From Candidatus Marispirochaeta associata (GTDB lineage Bacteria > Spirochaetota > Spirochaetia > JC444 > Marispirochaetaceae), in assembly GCA_001749745.1 (NCBI GenBank), contig JWTM01000101.1:124001-188000 (forward strand): a stretch of DNA of 64,000 nucleotides, given 5' to 3'. A program made the translations under genes and the position numbers. Within the stretch, counting starts at the first letter, position 1, and every line of letters begins with the position of its first letter. This document shows, piece by piece, positions 1-9,283 of the stretch. Below the pieces are notes generated by a model. That model saw only the letters and a program-made list of their open reading frames with translations. It ran no database searches and was not told the origin of the DNA.

Positions 1-1294
1 GGCGCGCCCGGCGCTTCAGATAGCTCTCCGCGACTCGCGTCAACGGCTCGACATACTCCCGATCCTCCGACGGCAGGTTGTCCATCCCTGAGGAGCTCTG
101 GGGAAACTCCTGCCAGACCATCAGCCCCAGTTCGTCGCAGATGTCGTAAAAGCACTCCTTCTCGAGGACCGCTCCGCCCCAGACACGGATCAGGTTGCAG
201 CCCATCTCTTGGAAAGTCGTCAGCAGGCGTCTGTACTCCGCCGGATCGGCGTCGCCGAAGTAGGCAGTCGGCGGCACCCAGTTGACTCCTTTCAGAAAGA
301 GCTCCCTGCCGTTTATGCGCAGGGTGTAGGGCAGCGCCGTCTCGGGGGCGCCGGGATTCCGAACCATCTCCACCCTGCGGAAGCCGATCCGGCCGCGCCA
401 GCTGTGGCTCTCCCGGCCGGCTCCGTCCAGTATGCGTACTTCGAGGGAGTAGAGGGACGCTGCCCCCGTTCCCGCGGGATACCAGAGTTCAGGCGCCGGG
501 ACGGCGAGGAGGAACTCCGCTTCCGAGCGCCCGGCTTCGACTGCGCGCGTCTCTTCCCCTGAAGCGACGGGGCGGCCCTGCGGATCCGCAAGGGTATACG
601 AGAGCCGCACCCCCGGTGCGGCTGCGACGCTGTCGAGTTCCGTGCGGATCGCGACTCGCCATCCGTCTGCCGTCTCCTCCGTCAGAGGCCGGCAGGAAGT
701 GATTCTGATCAGGCCGGTGGTCTCGACGAGGGCCGAGTCCCAGATACCGGTCTGGGGCATGCGCGGGCACCAGTCCCATATATAGCCGAAGCGACTGACG
801 AAACGCCTGATACGCCCGGTAAAGCCGTACTGACCGTCGACCTCGGGGGTTTGGTGAAAGACGATTCTGAGAAGGTGGTCCCGGCCCGGTTCAATTTTTC
901 CGCTGATCTCCAGTTCCACCGGAACCAGGGGCGTCTCGAAACTGCCGATCAGTTCCGAATCGAAGTAGATCTCGCCCTCAGTGTCGAGGCCGAGGAGTCG
1001 CAGGAAAATTCGGGTCTCCGGGGAGATCTCTCCGGGTATGCTGAACCGGCGGTCGCAGAACCATTCGCGGTTGTTAACCCATTCGGCCTTCAGGCTGTCG
1101 AGGCCGATCCTGGGATCCTCCAGAACTCCTCGGCGCTGCAGATTGGCCTGGATCGATCCCGGAAAGGCGCCGGTGAAGGTCGCCACCGCGGGTACGAGCA
1201 TCTTGTCCAGCTCCATCGAGCGGGTGAATTTCCACTGATTGCGGTACCAGCCGGTGATCTCCCAGCCGCTGCCGTCGAGGGGGTAACGTGCCAT
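1..1294 (-). CDS. GH2 beta-mannosidase-like glycosidase, 3' part missing
   Basis: The reverse strand reads from ATG (protein start MARYPLDGSGW) for 431 codons without a stop and runs off the left edge. It has the plan of a GH2 beta-mannosidase: an N-terminal jelly-roll with the FGYIWDWCPR motif typical of that subgroup, an immunoglobulin-like domain, and the start of the TIM barrel (LFLKGVNWVPPTAYF, then NLIRVWGGAV and WQEFPQ). The catalytic glutamates would lie beyond the window edge, so activity cannot be judged. No signal peptide is visible, so it is probably cytoplasmic and removes terminal beta-mannose from imported oligosaccharides. It starts 16 bp after the regulator gene, with GGAG about 9 nt before the ATG, as the third gene of the GH38-regulator-GH2 operon. 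Other GH2 specificities (glucuronidase, galactosidase) are less likely. Confidence 0.85.
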   Translation of the reverse strand, partial: MARYPLDGSGWEITGWYRNQWKFTRSMELDKMLVPAVATFTGAFPGSIQANLQRRGVLEDPRIGLDSLKAEWVNNREWFCDRRFSIPGEISPETRIFLRLLGLDTEGEIYFDSELIGSFETPLVPVELEISGKIEPGRDHLLRIVFHQTPEVDGQYGFTGRIRRFVSRFGYIWDWCPRMPQTGIWDSALVETTGLIRITSCRPLTEETADGWRVAIRTELDSVAAAPGVRLSYTLADPQGRPVASGEETRAVEAGRSEAEFLLAVPAPELWYPAGTGAASLYSLEVRILDGAGRESHSWRGRIGFRRVEMVRNPGAPETALPYTLRINGRELFLKGVNWVPPTAYFGDADPAEYRRLLTTFQEMGCNLIRVWGGAVLEKECFYDICDELGLMVWQEFPQSSSGMDNLPSEDREYVEPLTRVAESYLKRRAR

Positions 1295-1310
1295 GTGTGC
1301 TATTCTCCGT

Positions 1311-2420
1311 CTATTCTCCGCAGGATTTCCTGAGCATCAGCTGAGTCGGGATCGAGAGGTGTCCCAGGGGCGAATCGGGCGACTCGACCCTGCGCACACA
1401 GATCTCGGCGGCGTTGCGTCCGATCAGCCGGGCGTTCTGTACCACCGTCGTCAGCGGCGGGTCGAGGTAGGCTCCCTCCGGTATGTTGTCGAAGCCGATT
1501 ACGGCCGCATCCCGCCCGATCTCCATCCCCTCCTCCTTGAGGATTCTGATGCACTCGATGGCGATGAAATCGTTGACGGCGACGATCCCGAAGGGGCTCT
1601 GATCGCGCATCTCCTGGATATGATCCCGCAGCTCTTCTATCAGGTAACGGTACTGATTTTTATAGAAGGTCGAATGTCCCTCGCGGCCGATATCTATTCG
1701 ATCGGTCGACTCGAGTCCGAAATCCTGGATACCCTGCAGGTAGCCGTCGAGGCGTTCGGTGATCGAGGAGATGGCGGAGCGGTAGGCGAGGAAGGCGGAG
1801 TTGTAAAAGCCCTGGTTGTGGAGGTGCCGGACTGCGGCATAGGCGCCGCCGAAGTTGTCGGAACCGATGAAGTCGTAGCTTCCGCTCAGATTTGCTCCGC
1901 GATCGATCAGGACCAGGGCGATTCCGGCCGCGGAAAGCTGTTCCTCCCGTTCGGCGAGCCGCGACTTGTGACAGGGGGCGACGGCGATAGCGCGCACGTC
2001 CGATTTCAGCAGGGCCTCGATGCAGCGCAGTTCCAGATCGGGATCGTCTTCGGAGCTGCAGAGTATCGTCAGCCATCCGTTTTCGAGGGCCGTCGATTCG
2101 AAACCGGCGACGATCGATCCCATGAACTCCACCTGAATCTTGGTGACGATAATCCCCAGCATACGGGAGTCCGAGGCCGGGTGATGACGATGCCGCCGCA
2201 CATAGGTTCCGCTGCCGCTTTTCCGTTCCAGGTAGCCCTCGTCGGTCAGCTCTTTCAGGGCCTTGCGTATCGTGACGCGGCTGACGTCGAATTCGGCGCA
2301 GAGCTCCATCTCGGTCTGCAGCAGACTGCCCGGCTGATAATGGCCGCTGCGAATGCGCTCCTCGATGGTCTCTTTAATTTGCAGATAGAGCGGCAGTTTT
2401 TTTCCGTTTTCCTGATCCAC
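1311..2420 (-). CDS. GntR-type winged-helix regulator with LacI-like sugar-binding domain
   Basis: 369 residues. Residues about 9-78 form a GntR winged helix (PLYLQIKETIEERI, then FDVSRVTIRKALKEL and GSGTYV). From about residue 88 the protein resembles the LacI/periplasmic-binding-protein effector domain (LGIIVTKIQVEFMGSIVAGFE, ending GFDNIPEGAYLDPPLTTV). This AraR-like layout usually gives sugar-responsive repressors. The start is GTG; it must lie here because the DNA-binding domain begins at once, so the gene overlaps the 3' end of the GH38 gene by 47 bp. It lies between two mannosidase genes in one operon, so it probably controls this locus and itself. The inducer is unknown; a manno-oligosaccharide or mannose is an inference from context. 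Confidence 0.88.
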   Translation of the reverse strand: MDQENGKKLPLYLQIKETIEERIRSGHYQPGSLLQTEMELCAEFDVSRVTIRKALKELTDEGYLERKSGSGTYVRRHRHHPASDSRMLGIIVTKIQVEFMGSIVAGFESTALENGWLTILCSSEDDPDLELRCIEALLKSDVRAIAVAPCHKSRLAEREEQLSAAGIALVLIDRGANLSGSYDFIGSDNFGGAYAAVRHLHNQGFYNSAFLAYRSAISSITERLDGYLQGIQDFGLESTDRIDIGREGHSTFYKNQYRYLIEELRDHIQEMRDQSPFGIVAVNDFIAIECIRILKEEGMEIGRDAAVIGFDNIPEGAYLDPPLTTVVQNARLIGRNAAEICVRRVESPDSPLGHLSIPTQLMLRKSCGE

Positions 2421-5190
2421 GTTCTTCTTCTCGTCCAGATTCGGATGCTACCCGGTACGTCGGATAGTCGGCCGTAACGAGGCCGCAGGTCGCGATCTCT
2501 CCCGGCTTCAGCGTGAGCGCGATATCGGCATTGTCGGCGATAGGGATGCTCTCCAGCAGATTTTCCGCGAGATCGAGGCGATATGCCGCCTGTAACTCTC
2601 CGGCGTAGCTGATGTCGACCGCCGACGCGTCGGCCTCCAGATTGACGATCCTGAGAATTATCATATCAGCTGACCGGTTAAGTTTCAAACAGCTGACCTC
2701 CGCGCCGGAGATCTGTAGGATTTCCCCGGGGGTAATCTTCAGTTCGGGGAAGCGGTCCTCGGGGTAGAAAATCTCGCTCACCGCCGGATCCTGGACGCCG
2801 GGACGGCCTCCGCCGAGAATCCTGGCGTCGGTCGCCTGAAAACGGCGGCGCAGCGGCGTCAGGAAGCGGCGCAGCGCCCGCTCGATGTCGGCTGTCTTGT
2901 CGCCGGCGGTAAGCGGCAGCAGGGCCGCTTCAAGTCTCGTCGTACCGGGGCACTGATTCCCCGCGGCCTGCCACAGGTCGTTACGCATGTTCTCGCCGTC
3001 GAAACCCTTGAGGATATATTTATTGGCCCGCAGGAGGGTCAGCCGCAGCAGGGAGGGGTCGAAGGGGTCGTGTTCATAGCCGTGTATTCCACGCGAGAGC
3101 AGGGCGATACCCCGACCTTCAGAATCGCGGTGAATCAGCACTCCCGCGAAGGGATTCTCTCGGCCCCGGATCTCGGCGTCGTCGATGATGCGGGAGCGCT
3201 CCTCGTAGCTGAAGGGGGCGCGGGCGAGGGTCGTATCGCACGCGGCTGGGCTCTCCAGACGCCAGCGCAGGCGATGATCGCGGATTTCGTTGTCGATCTC
3301 GAAGAGGATCGTCAGATACGGGTCGTGCTTCCGCAGTCTGAGGGTGATTCTGGTCGTGAGCCTTCCCCGTTCAGCGGAGCGGCGCTCCTCCGGACCGAGA
3401 TACTCGAGGGGCAGATCCCATTCGCTGTGCCAGGTGATGCGCGATTCCAGCTCAGCCTGCACGACCTCTTCGATGACGAGAGGCATCGCGGTCGAACTGT
3501 AGAGCTCTTTCACCGGGCCGTCGCGGTAGAGGTAGACGTCGCCGCAATCCTCATCGTCCTCCAGCACGATCGCCGACTCGGTAATCAACCTCCCGTCCGC
3601 GTCGCGCAGTTCGACGGTTCCGTTCTCGTGCAGCCCTACGCTGAGGTACTCGTTTTCGATGCGGGGGACGGGGCGGTCGTTCCCGGTACCGGCCGGCGGG
3701 GTAGCGGAATGAGAATCGGGGACAACCCTGATCGTGGAAAAACCGAATCCCGCCGTCAGGGGGCTCTCTATCAGACAGTGGAAGGAGTCCACCTCGAGGT
3801 TCCCGGGCAGATTGATAGGACTGATTGCATTGCGCAGCATCCGTTCCCGATGCAGCACCTCGAACGAGAGCTTGTTGTTTTCGGAATCGTAGAGTCTGAA
3901 CGAGGCGATCTCGAGATCGGCGGGGAAGTGGAGCTCGCAGCTGAGCACCTCCGATCGCGGATCCTGCTGAGTGTTGACGACGGCGATGAAGAAGGGAGCG
4001 CCACCGCAATCCCAGTGGCGGGAGAGGAGATCCAGCGCCTCCTCTTCGAGAAAGTCCGCGGCCTCCTCTATCCGCGCGTAGCGGTCCACCATCGCCGCAT
4101 GAACCCGGTCGGCGCTGCAGCCGCAGATGCTGTCGTGGGCCAGATTGCTCAGGAGGGTTTTCCAGAGGTAGTGCAGGATCGATTCGGGCCAGCAGCCGGA
4201 GAAACCGGCCAGCTCCAGCAGCGCATAGAGCGGTTCGAGTATCGCTTCCAGCTGGTTCTGCGCCTCGACATTGAGGTACTTGAGGTAGGAGCGGGTCGAG
4301 AGGGTTCCGTGGAGGATCTGATCGCCCCGTCCTTCCCGCAGCTCGCCGCGTATCAGGGGACGGGGATCCTCGATCTCCAGTCGCCGTCGTACAGCGTCGA
4401 CGTACTCCGCGAGGGTCGATTGCCGCAGGGTTTCGCCCGGCGGCAGCGTTGCCGAAAGATCACTCAGGATCTCGAGCAGATCATCCTGCGGAGCCAGATG
4501 ATCCACGCCGTTCATGCAGAGCAGGTGCGGGGTCGTCGCGCGGGGCAGGGCCGATTCGCGGATACCGCGCAGCAGCGCGCCGGCTTTTGCTCTGTCGGCG
4601 GAGAAGCGCTGGGCGTTATTGTACCAGAACGCCATGTGGAAGGCGTCGACCCGGGATCCGTCCGCCCCCTCCCAGACGAACTCCGTCGGCGCGGGGCGCA
4701 GAACCCATTCGTCACCCTCTTTTATCCAGTTATCGAAGCCACGCCCGAAGATGAAGCTGTCGATGCCGAAGCCCTGTAGAATCTGGGGCAGTTGCGAGAT
4801 TACGCCGAACTGATCCGCGGCGTAGCCGATTCGCATTCCGCCGCCGAACTCCTCGGCCGCGCGGATCCCGATCTCCAGGTTTCTGATCGTCGCTTCCCCG
4901 CTGGAGAGGTAGAAGTCGTTCTGCACATACCAAGGGCCGATCAGGAGACGTCCCTCCCTGATACGCATCCGCAGTTCTTCCCGGCGTTCCGGTCTGATAT
5001 CGAGATAGTCGTCAAGCAGGATCGTTTGCGCATCGAGGTGAAAACGGTAATCAGGCTCCCGATCGAGCAGCTCCAGCAGGCCGTCGAGCATACGGACCAG
5101 CATGATTCTGAACTGCTCGAAGGGGAGGTACCACTCCCGGTCCCAGTGAGTATGCGAGATTATATGGTAGGTCGGCGCTTCTGTACTCAT
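2374..5190 (-). CDS. GH38 alpha-mannosidase
   Basis: About 938 residues from the chosen start. Near the N-terminus lies HTHWDREW (His15 and Asp17 are the expected zinc ligands), and YAADQFG carries the expected nucleophile Asp126. These are the key motifs of family GH38, followed by the long C-terminal beta-sandwich. It hydrolyses terminal alpha-mannosides. No signal peptide, so cytoplasmic. An ATG 78 nt upstream keeps the frame open, but it lies inside the predicted promoter and cannot be used. The start at 5190 follows AAGAAAAG, a weak ribosome-binding site; ATG at 5205 is the alternative. First gene of a leftward operon with the regulator and the GH2 gene. Its 3' end overlaps the regulator gene by 47 bp, which suggests translational coupling. 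Confidence 0.92.
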   Translation of the reverse strand: MSTEAPTYHIISHTHWDREWYLPFEQFRIMLVRMLDGLLELLDREPDYRFHLDAQTILLDDYLDIRPERREELRMRIREGRLLIGPWYVQNDFYLSSGEATIRNLEIGIRAAEEFGGGMRIGYAADQFGVISQLPQILQGFGIDSFIFGRGFDNWIKEGDEWVLRPAPTEFVWEGADGSRVDAFHMAFWYNNAQRFSADRAKAGALLRGIRESALPRATTPHLLCMNGVDHLAPQDDLLEILSDLSATLPPGETLRQSTLAEYVDAVRRRLEIEDPRPLIRGELREGRGDQILHGTLSTRSYLKYLNVEAQNQLEAILEPLYALLELAGFSGCWPESILHYLWKTLLSNLAHDSICGCSADRVHAAMVDRYARIEEAADFLEEEALDLLSRHWDCGGAPFFIAVVNTQQDPRSEVLSCELHFPADLEIASFRLYDSENNKLSFEVLHRERMLRNAISPINLPGNLEVDSFHCLIESPLTAGFGFSTIRVVPDSHSATPPAGTGNDRPVPRIENEYLSVGLHENGTVELRDADGRLITESAIVLEDDEDCGDVYLYRDGPVKELYSSTAMPLVIEEVVQAELESRITWHSEWDLPLEYLGPEERRSAERGRLTTRITLRLRKHDPYLTILFEIDNEIRDHRLRWRLESPAACDTTLARAPFSYEERSRIIDDAEIRGRENPFAGVLIHRDSEGRGIALLSRGIHGYEHDPFDPSLLRLTLLRANKYILKGFDGENMRNDLWQAAGNQCPGTTRLEAALLPLTAGDKTADIERALRRFLTPLRRRFQATDARILGGGRPGVQDPAVSEIFYPEDRFPELKITPGEILQISGAEVSCLKLNRSADMIILRIVNLEADASAVDISYAGELQAAYRLDLAENLLESIPIADNADIALTLKPGEIATCGLVTADYPTYRVASESGREEERGSGKRKKTAALSAN

Positions 5191-5239
5191 CTTTTCTTGT
5201 GACATATATAAAACATATTGAAAGAAATGTATTGTATTA

Positions 5240-5268
5240 ATTATAATGCAGATTGTAATTGAATGCAA
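5240..5268 (-). promoter_or_regulatory. Sigma-70-type promoter for the GH38 operon
   Basis: On the reverse strand TTGCAT (5268-5263) is followed by a 17-bp spacer and a perfect TATAAT (5245-5240). Transcription would start near 5233, which leaves a leader of about 43 nt before the chosen GH38 start. The surrounding intergenic stretch is strongly AT-rich. Confidence 0.7.
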
Positions 5269-5269
5269 T
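5252..5269. promoter_or_regulatory. Candidate operator palindrome overlapping the -35 box
   Basis: ATTGTA-N6-TGCAAT forms an imperfect dyad that covers the -35 hexamer of the GH38 promoter. A second, weaker dyad (ATTGTA-N5-TATAAT, 5231-5247) covers its -10 box. The GntR/LacI-type regulator encoded in the same operon is the obvious candidate to bind here. The assignment is inference only. Confidence 0.35.
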
Positions 5270-5301
5270 AGCGATGCAAATGTTTTATCGGAGAGTGAGA
5301 A

Positions 5302-6252
5302 ATGAAAGACTTAGTAGTACGAAGCGGAGCCAATCCGGTTGTTCGGCCCGACCAGATTCCCGGCGGAGCGAACTGTGTGTTCAACAGCGGCGCGGCGGTA
5401 GTCGACGGCGAGATCGTTATGCTGCTTTCCACCTGGGTGCGAGACTGGAGTTCCCGGTTTCTGGTGGCGCGTAGCCGGAACGGCGTCGATTTTACCATCG
5501 AGGATCGGGACATGATGACTCCGCCCCGGGAGTATCCCTACTATCCCTACGGCGGGATCTTCGATACGCGCATCACCGAGCTCGAAGGCTGGTATTACAT
5601 AACCCACAACGTCGCCTCGAGGCTGGGCGGGCGTATCGTCCTGTCGCGGACGCGGGATTTCACCTCCCTCGAGGAGTTAGGCTACATAACCGGTCCGGAC
5701 CATCGCAACTGCGTGCTGTTTCCCCAAAAGATCGACGGTAAGTATCTGCGCCTCGAGCGGCCGATGCTGGAGGGCGGCGATGGCGATATCTACCTCTCCC
5801 GCTCGCCCGATCTGCGCTACTGGGGAGAGACGGAGCTGCTCTTCGAACGCGGATTGCGTTACTGGGAGAGCGCCAAGATCGGCCCCGGAGCGCCGCCGGT
5901 CAAGACCGATCTCGGCTGGTTGGTGATCTACCACGGGGTGCGGCAGAGCCTCAACGGCTACTCCTATCAGGCCGGCTGTTTGCTGCTCGACCTCGAGAAC
6001 CCCCTGCGTATTCTCGGTAAGCTGCGGGCGCCGCTGCTTGATCCGCAGGCGGAGTACGAACGCATCGGAAACGTCAACAACGTCGTCTTTCCCACCGCGG
6101 CCCTCGAGTTCGACGGGCGTCTGCTGATCTACTACGGCGCAGCGGATACCGTCATGGCAGTGGCCGAAGCCGACGCTCTGGAGCTGGCCCGGGCCTGCCT
6201 CGAGGACGGTCCCCCGGAGGCCGATGAGAGCTATCCGAAAAGGGTTCACTGA
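5302..6252 (+). CDS. GH130 mannoside phosphorylase-type enzyme
   Basis: 316 residues forming a five-bladed propeller typical of GH130. Signatures are GGIFDTRI (Asp88, the expected general acid), the IGPGAPPV segment, WLVIYHGV and LIYYGAADT. Members split beta-mannosides with inorganic phosphate to give mannose 1-phosphate, saving ATP; a few are hydrolases. No signal peptide, so it acts on imported oligosaccharides. The start ATG follows GGAGAG with 6 nt spacing. It is divergent from the GH38 gene and its stop overlaps the start of the next gene by one base (TGATG), so the two are translationally coupled. Substrate (mannosyl-glucose, manno-oligosaccharide or Man-GlcNAc) cannot be read from sequence here. 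Confidence 0.88.
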   Translation: MKDLVVRSGANPVVRPDQIPGGANCVFNSGAAVVDGEIVMLLSTWVRDWSSRFLVARSRNGVDFTIEDRDMMTPPREYPYYPYGGIFDTRITELEGWYYITHNVASRLGGRIVLSRTRDFTSLEELGYITGPDHRNCVLFPQKIDGKYLRLERPMLEGGDGDIYLSRSPDLRYWGETELLFERGLRYWESAKIGPGAPPVKTDLGWLVIYHGVRQSLNGYSYQAGCLLLDLENPLRILGKLRAPLLDPQAEYERIGNVNNVVFPTAALEFDGRLLIYYGAADTVMAVAEADALELARACLEDGPPEADESYPKRVH

Positions 6253-9200
6253 TGGGAATCATCGAGAGCCTCGCCGAACCGCCGGTCCGGTTCCGTCCCG
6301 CCCCCTTCTGGTTTTTGAATCATCGGCTCGACCCCGAAGAGATGCGGCGTCAGGTGCGGGAGATGCACCGGGGCGGCTACGGCGGCTTCTTTATGCACGC
6401 CAGGATGGGCAGACTGACGCCCTACCTTTCGCGCGAGTGGATGGAGGCGCTGAAGGCGGCGGTGGAGGAGGCTGCGCGGCTCGGGATGCGGCCCTGGTTC
6501 TACGACGAGGACAACTGGCCCTCGGGCTATGCCGGCGGGAAGATTCTCGAACTGGGAGAGTGGACCCGGGGGCGCTTTGCACGGGTCGAGCTGCACCAGT
6601 TCCGTGACGGAAGCGTCGCTATTCCCGACGGAAGAGAGATACTCGGAGCCTGGGAGCTTGCGACCCGGGAAACGGGCGATCCGGGAATTCTCGGGAGGCG
6701 ACAGGCGGTGGCCGGCGAGATCTGGCGCGCCGAGGATCCCGCCGCAGATACCCTGCTCCTCTTCCGGCTGGAGCTGCACGACGGCGAACGGGAATTCTGC
6801 CCCGAGGAGAAGGTCTCGGGCTACATCGATGTCTTCAATCCGGAGGTGACCGACGCCTTCATCGCGTCGACCTACGCTGCCTATCGCGACTATCTCGGCC
6901 CCGATCTCTGGCGGCATGTGGCGGGGGCCTTCTTCGATGAGCCCGAGTACCACGAACTCGGGCTCTGGGAGGGGCCGCCGCGCTTCCCCTGGAGCGACTC
7001 CTTCCCCCGGGAGTATGCGGAACGCTTTCATGCCTCGCTACTCGACGATCTGCCCCTGCTGCTCTACGATGGGCAGGGGGCCGCCGCGGTGCGCTACCGC
7101 TATTACCGGCTGCTCTCCGAACTCTTCGCCGAGAACTTCACCGGCCGGCTCTATCGCTGGTGCGAAGAGAACGGTATCCAGCTTACCGGACATGTGATTC
7201 TGGAAGAGCATCCCCGCACGGCGGTGAGGGCGGTCGGCAATCCGATGCACCATTACCGCAGATCGCATATACCTGGAATAGATCACCTGGGAAAGGAGAT
7301 CGAACTCAAGGCCTTCTGGTCCGACGCGGTACTGCTCTGCAAACAGGCGCAATCGGCGGCCGCGCAGCTGGGTCGGGAACAGGTAATGTGCGAAACCTTC
7401 GCCGGCGGCGGATTTGATTTCGGGCTGCAGGATCAGAAATGGATGGGCGACTGGATGAACGCCCTGGGAGTCAACCTGCTCTGCCATCACGCCTGTCACT
7501 ACAGCCTGGAGGGCTACCGCAAGCGCGATTATCCGCCGACCTTCGGTTTTCAGCAGCCCTGGTTCGACTCCGCCGCCCGGCTCTCGGCCCATTTCGCCAG
7601 GATCGGCTTCGCCCTCTCCCGGGGAAGACGGCGGGCGGATCTGCTGGTGCTGCATCCGATGGAGAGCTTCTGGGCTACCCAACGGGACGACGATTTTCAC
7701 GGCGACGATCCCCTCTCGCTGAGATTCCGTCTGCTGGTCCGGACGTTGCAGGGCACGGGCTACGACTGGGATCTCGGCGACGAGTCCTATCTGGCGGAGA
7801 TGGGGCGGGTGGTCGACGGGCGCCTTGAGATCGGGGTGATGCGCTACGGGATTCTGGTGCTGCCCGCGATCGTGCGGCTGCGTGCGTCGACGCAGCGGCT
7901 CATTGATGAGTTTATCGCAGCTGGCGGCAGGGTCGCCTCGCCGCTCGATCCGGCGGACCTGCGCGATCTCTTCGATGCGGTTGCGTTTGAGGGCCCGGCC
8001 GATTCCATCGTTCCCCTCGACGACTCCGCCGAGGCCTCGCTCGACGAGGGGTTGAGGAAGTTCCTGGCGCGCTTCGGCGCCCCCCAGATCGAAAGCGCCG
8101 TAGTCGGCGCGCTCGATCGGGGGCTGGTCTTCCAGGAACGGCTGGTCCCGGGGGAGGGCAGGCTTCTTTTCCTGGCCCATGAGGCGAAAGACGAGCGGAT
8201 TCTCGCTCTCCGTTTCCCGGGAGTAAAGCGCGAACCGCAGTGCATCGATACCATGAACGGAGGTGTCCTTCCGGACTCCTTCCGACGCCTACCCGACGGC
8301 GCCTGGGAGGTTCCCCTGGGCGGCGGACGGTCGCATCTGCTCTGGTTTCCGGACCAGGAGGCGAATGCGGGAATGGTTCCGTCCTTCCCGACAGTGCTCC
8401 CACCGGTCGCGCAGCCGGCGACGCTCCATCCGCTGGACATCCGTCCCCTGGATCAGAACAACCTGCTCCTCGACCGCTGTACCCTGGATGCCGCAGGTGT
8501 AAAGCGGGAGCTCTTCTGCGTCGAGGCGGTCGGCGATCTCGCCGAACTCTCCGCCGCGGAGCCCCTTCCCTTCAGCGCAGGCTATCGTTTTACGCTGCCC
8601 TTCCAGCTCGAAGGCGCATCGATTCTGGCCGAGCTGCCCGCGGGATTCAGGCTCTCCCTCGACGGGAGGGAACTCGAGCCCGCAGGCTGGAAATTTGATC
8701 CCTCGCTGCGCCGGTTTGTACCGGCCGGGGTTCTCGCTCCCGGGGAGCATCGCATTCGTATCCGAGGTGAGTGGTCTCCGGGTCTGCAGATCGAACCGGT
8801 CTTTCTCGCCGGCGATTTCAGCGTGCGCTTCGAGGAGAGCGGGCCGATGATCGGACCCGGGGAGAACCGCCTTGTTTGCGGGGATCTGGCTCTCCAGGGA
8901 TTTCCTTTTTATGCCGGCGGCTTTGAGTATCGCTTCGCAATCGACCCCGGTTGGTCCGGGAGAGAGATCGAGTTCCCCTGTCGCTGGGACCCCGTCGACA
9001 CCCCGAAGCTGACCCTGAACGTGGAGTTCCCCTCGGGTATGCCCGTCCGCACCCTGATAGCGCCCCCGTACCGGGTGCGGGTGCCGGAGGAGTGCCGGGA
9101 GGGGATCATGCGGGTGCGACTGGCGACGGGATTGCGGAACCTCTACGGTCCCTTTCATGTTCTGGACGAACGTGAGATCGACTGTCTCAGCCCCGCCGAT

Positions 9201-9281
9201 CAGCTGCCGAGAGAAGGAGCCTGGACGGCGGCCTACCGCTCGGTCCCGATCGGGTTACCCGCTCCTCCGCGGCTGATATAG
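6252..9281 (+). CDS. GH106-like large glycosidase (alpha-L-rhamnosidase-type)
   Basis: 1009 residues. The N-terminus shows the hallmark of the family annotated as glycosyl hydrolase/GH106-like: PFWFLNHRLDPEEMRRQ, then GGFFMHARMG, TPYLSREWM and WFYDEDNWPSG, all in a TIM-barrel. The central part includes a beta-galactosidase-trimerisation-like domain, and the C-terminus has a galactose-binding-like jelly roll (from about residue 800). GH106 enzymes remove alpha-L-rhamnose, but many relatives are uncharacterised, so the substrate is open. No signal peptide. The start overlaps the stop of the GH130 gene by one base, so both are made together. A 3-bp gap separates it from the convergent GH43 gene. 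Confidence 0.75.
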   Translation: MGIIESLAEPPVRFRPAPFWFLNHRLDPEEMRRQVREMHRGGYGGFFMHARMGRLTPYLSREWMEALKAAVEEAARLGMRPWFYDEDNWPSGYAGGKILELGEWTRGRFARVELHQFRDGSVAIPDGREILGAWELATRETGDPGILGRRQAVAGEIWRAEDPAADTLLLFRLELHDGEREFCPEEKVSGYIDVFNPEVTDAFIASTYAAYRDYLGPDLWRHVAGAFFDEPEYHELGLWEGPPRFPWSDSFPREYAERFHASLLDDLPLLLYDGQGAAAVRYRYYRLLSELFAENFTGRLYRWCEENGIQLTGHVILEEHPRTAVRAVGNPMHHYRRSHIPGIDHLGKEIELKAFWSDAVLLCKQAQSAAAQLGREQVMCETFAGGGFDFGLQDQKWMGDWMNALGVNLLCHHACHYSLEGYRKRDYPPTFGFQQPWFDSAARLSAHFARIGFALSRGRRRADLLVLHPMESFWATQRDDDFHGDDPLSLRFRLLVRTLQGTGYDWDLGDESYLAEMGRVVDGRLEIGVMRYGILVLPAIVRLRASTQRLIDEFIAAGGRVASPLDPADLRDLFDAVAFEGPADSIVPLDDSAEASLDEGLRKFLARFGAPQIESAVVGALDRGLVFQERLVPGEGRLLFLAHEAKDERILALRFPGVKREPQCIDTMNGGVLPDSFRRLPDGAWEVPLGGGRSHLLWFPDQEANAGMVPSFPTVLPPVAQPATLHPLDIRPLDQNNLLLDRCTLDAAGVKRELFCVEAVGDLAELSAAEPLPFSAGYRFTLPFQLEGASILAELPAGFRLSLDGRELEPAGWKFDPSLRRFVPAGVLAPGEHRIRIRGEWSPGLQIEPVFLAGDFSVRFEESGPMIGPGENRLVCGDLALQGFPFYAGGFEYRFAIDPGWSGREIEFPCRWDPVDTPKLTLNVEFPSGMPVRTLIAPPYRVRVPEECREGIMRVRLATGLRNLYGPFHVLDEREIDCLSPADQLPREGAWTAAYRSVPIGLPAPPRLI

Positions 9282-9283
9282 AG

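Noticed and set aside
3070..4779. 569-codon open frame on the + strand opposite the GH38 gene
   Set aside because: It is a shadow of GH38 in GC-rich DNA, with no domain signature, low complexity and no ribosome-binding site. GH38 motifs on the other strand are clear.
5191..5268. Upstream ATG of GH38 at 5268
   Set aside because: It lies within the -35 box of the predicted promoter, so the codon would not be in the mRNA.
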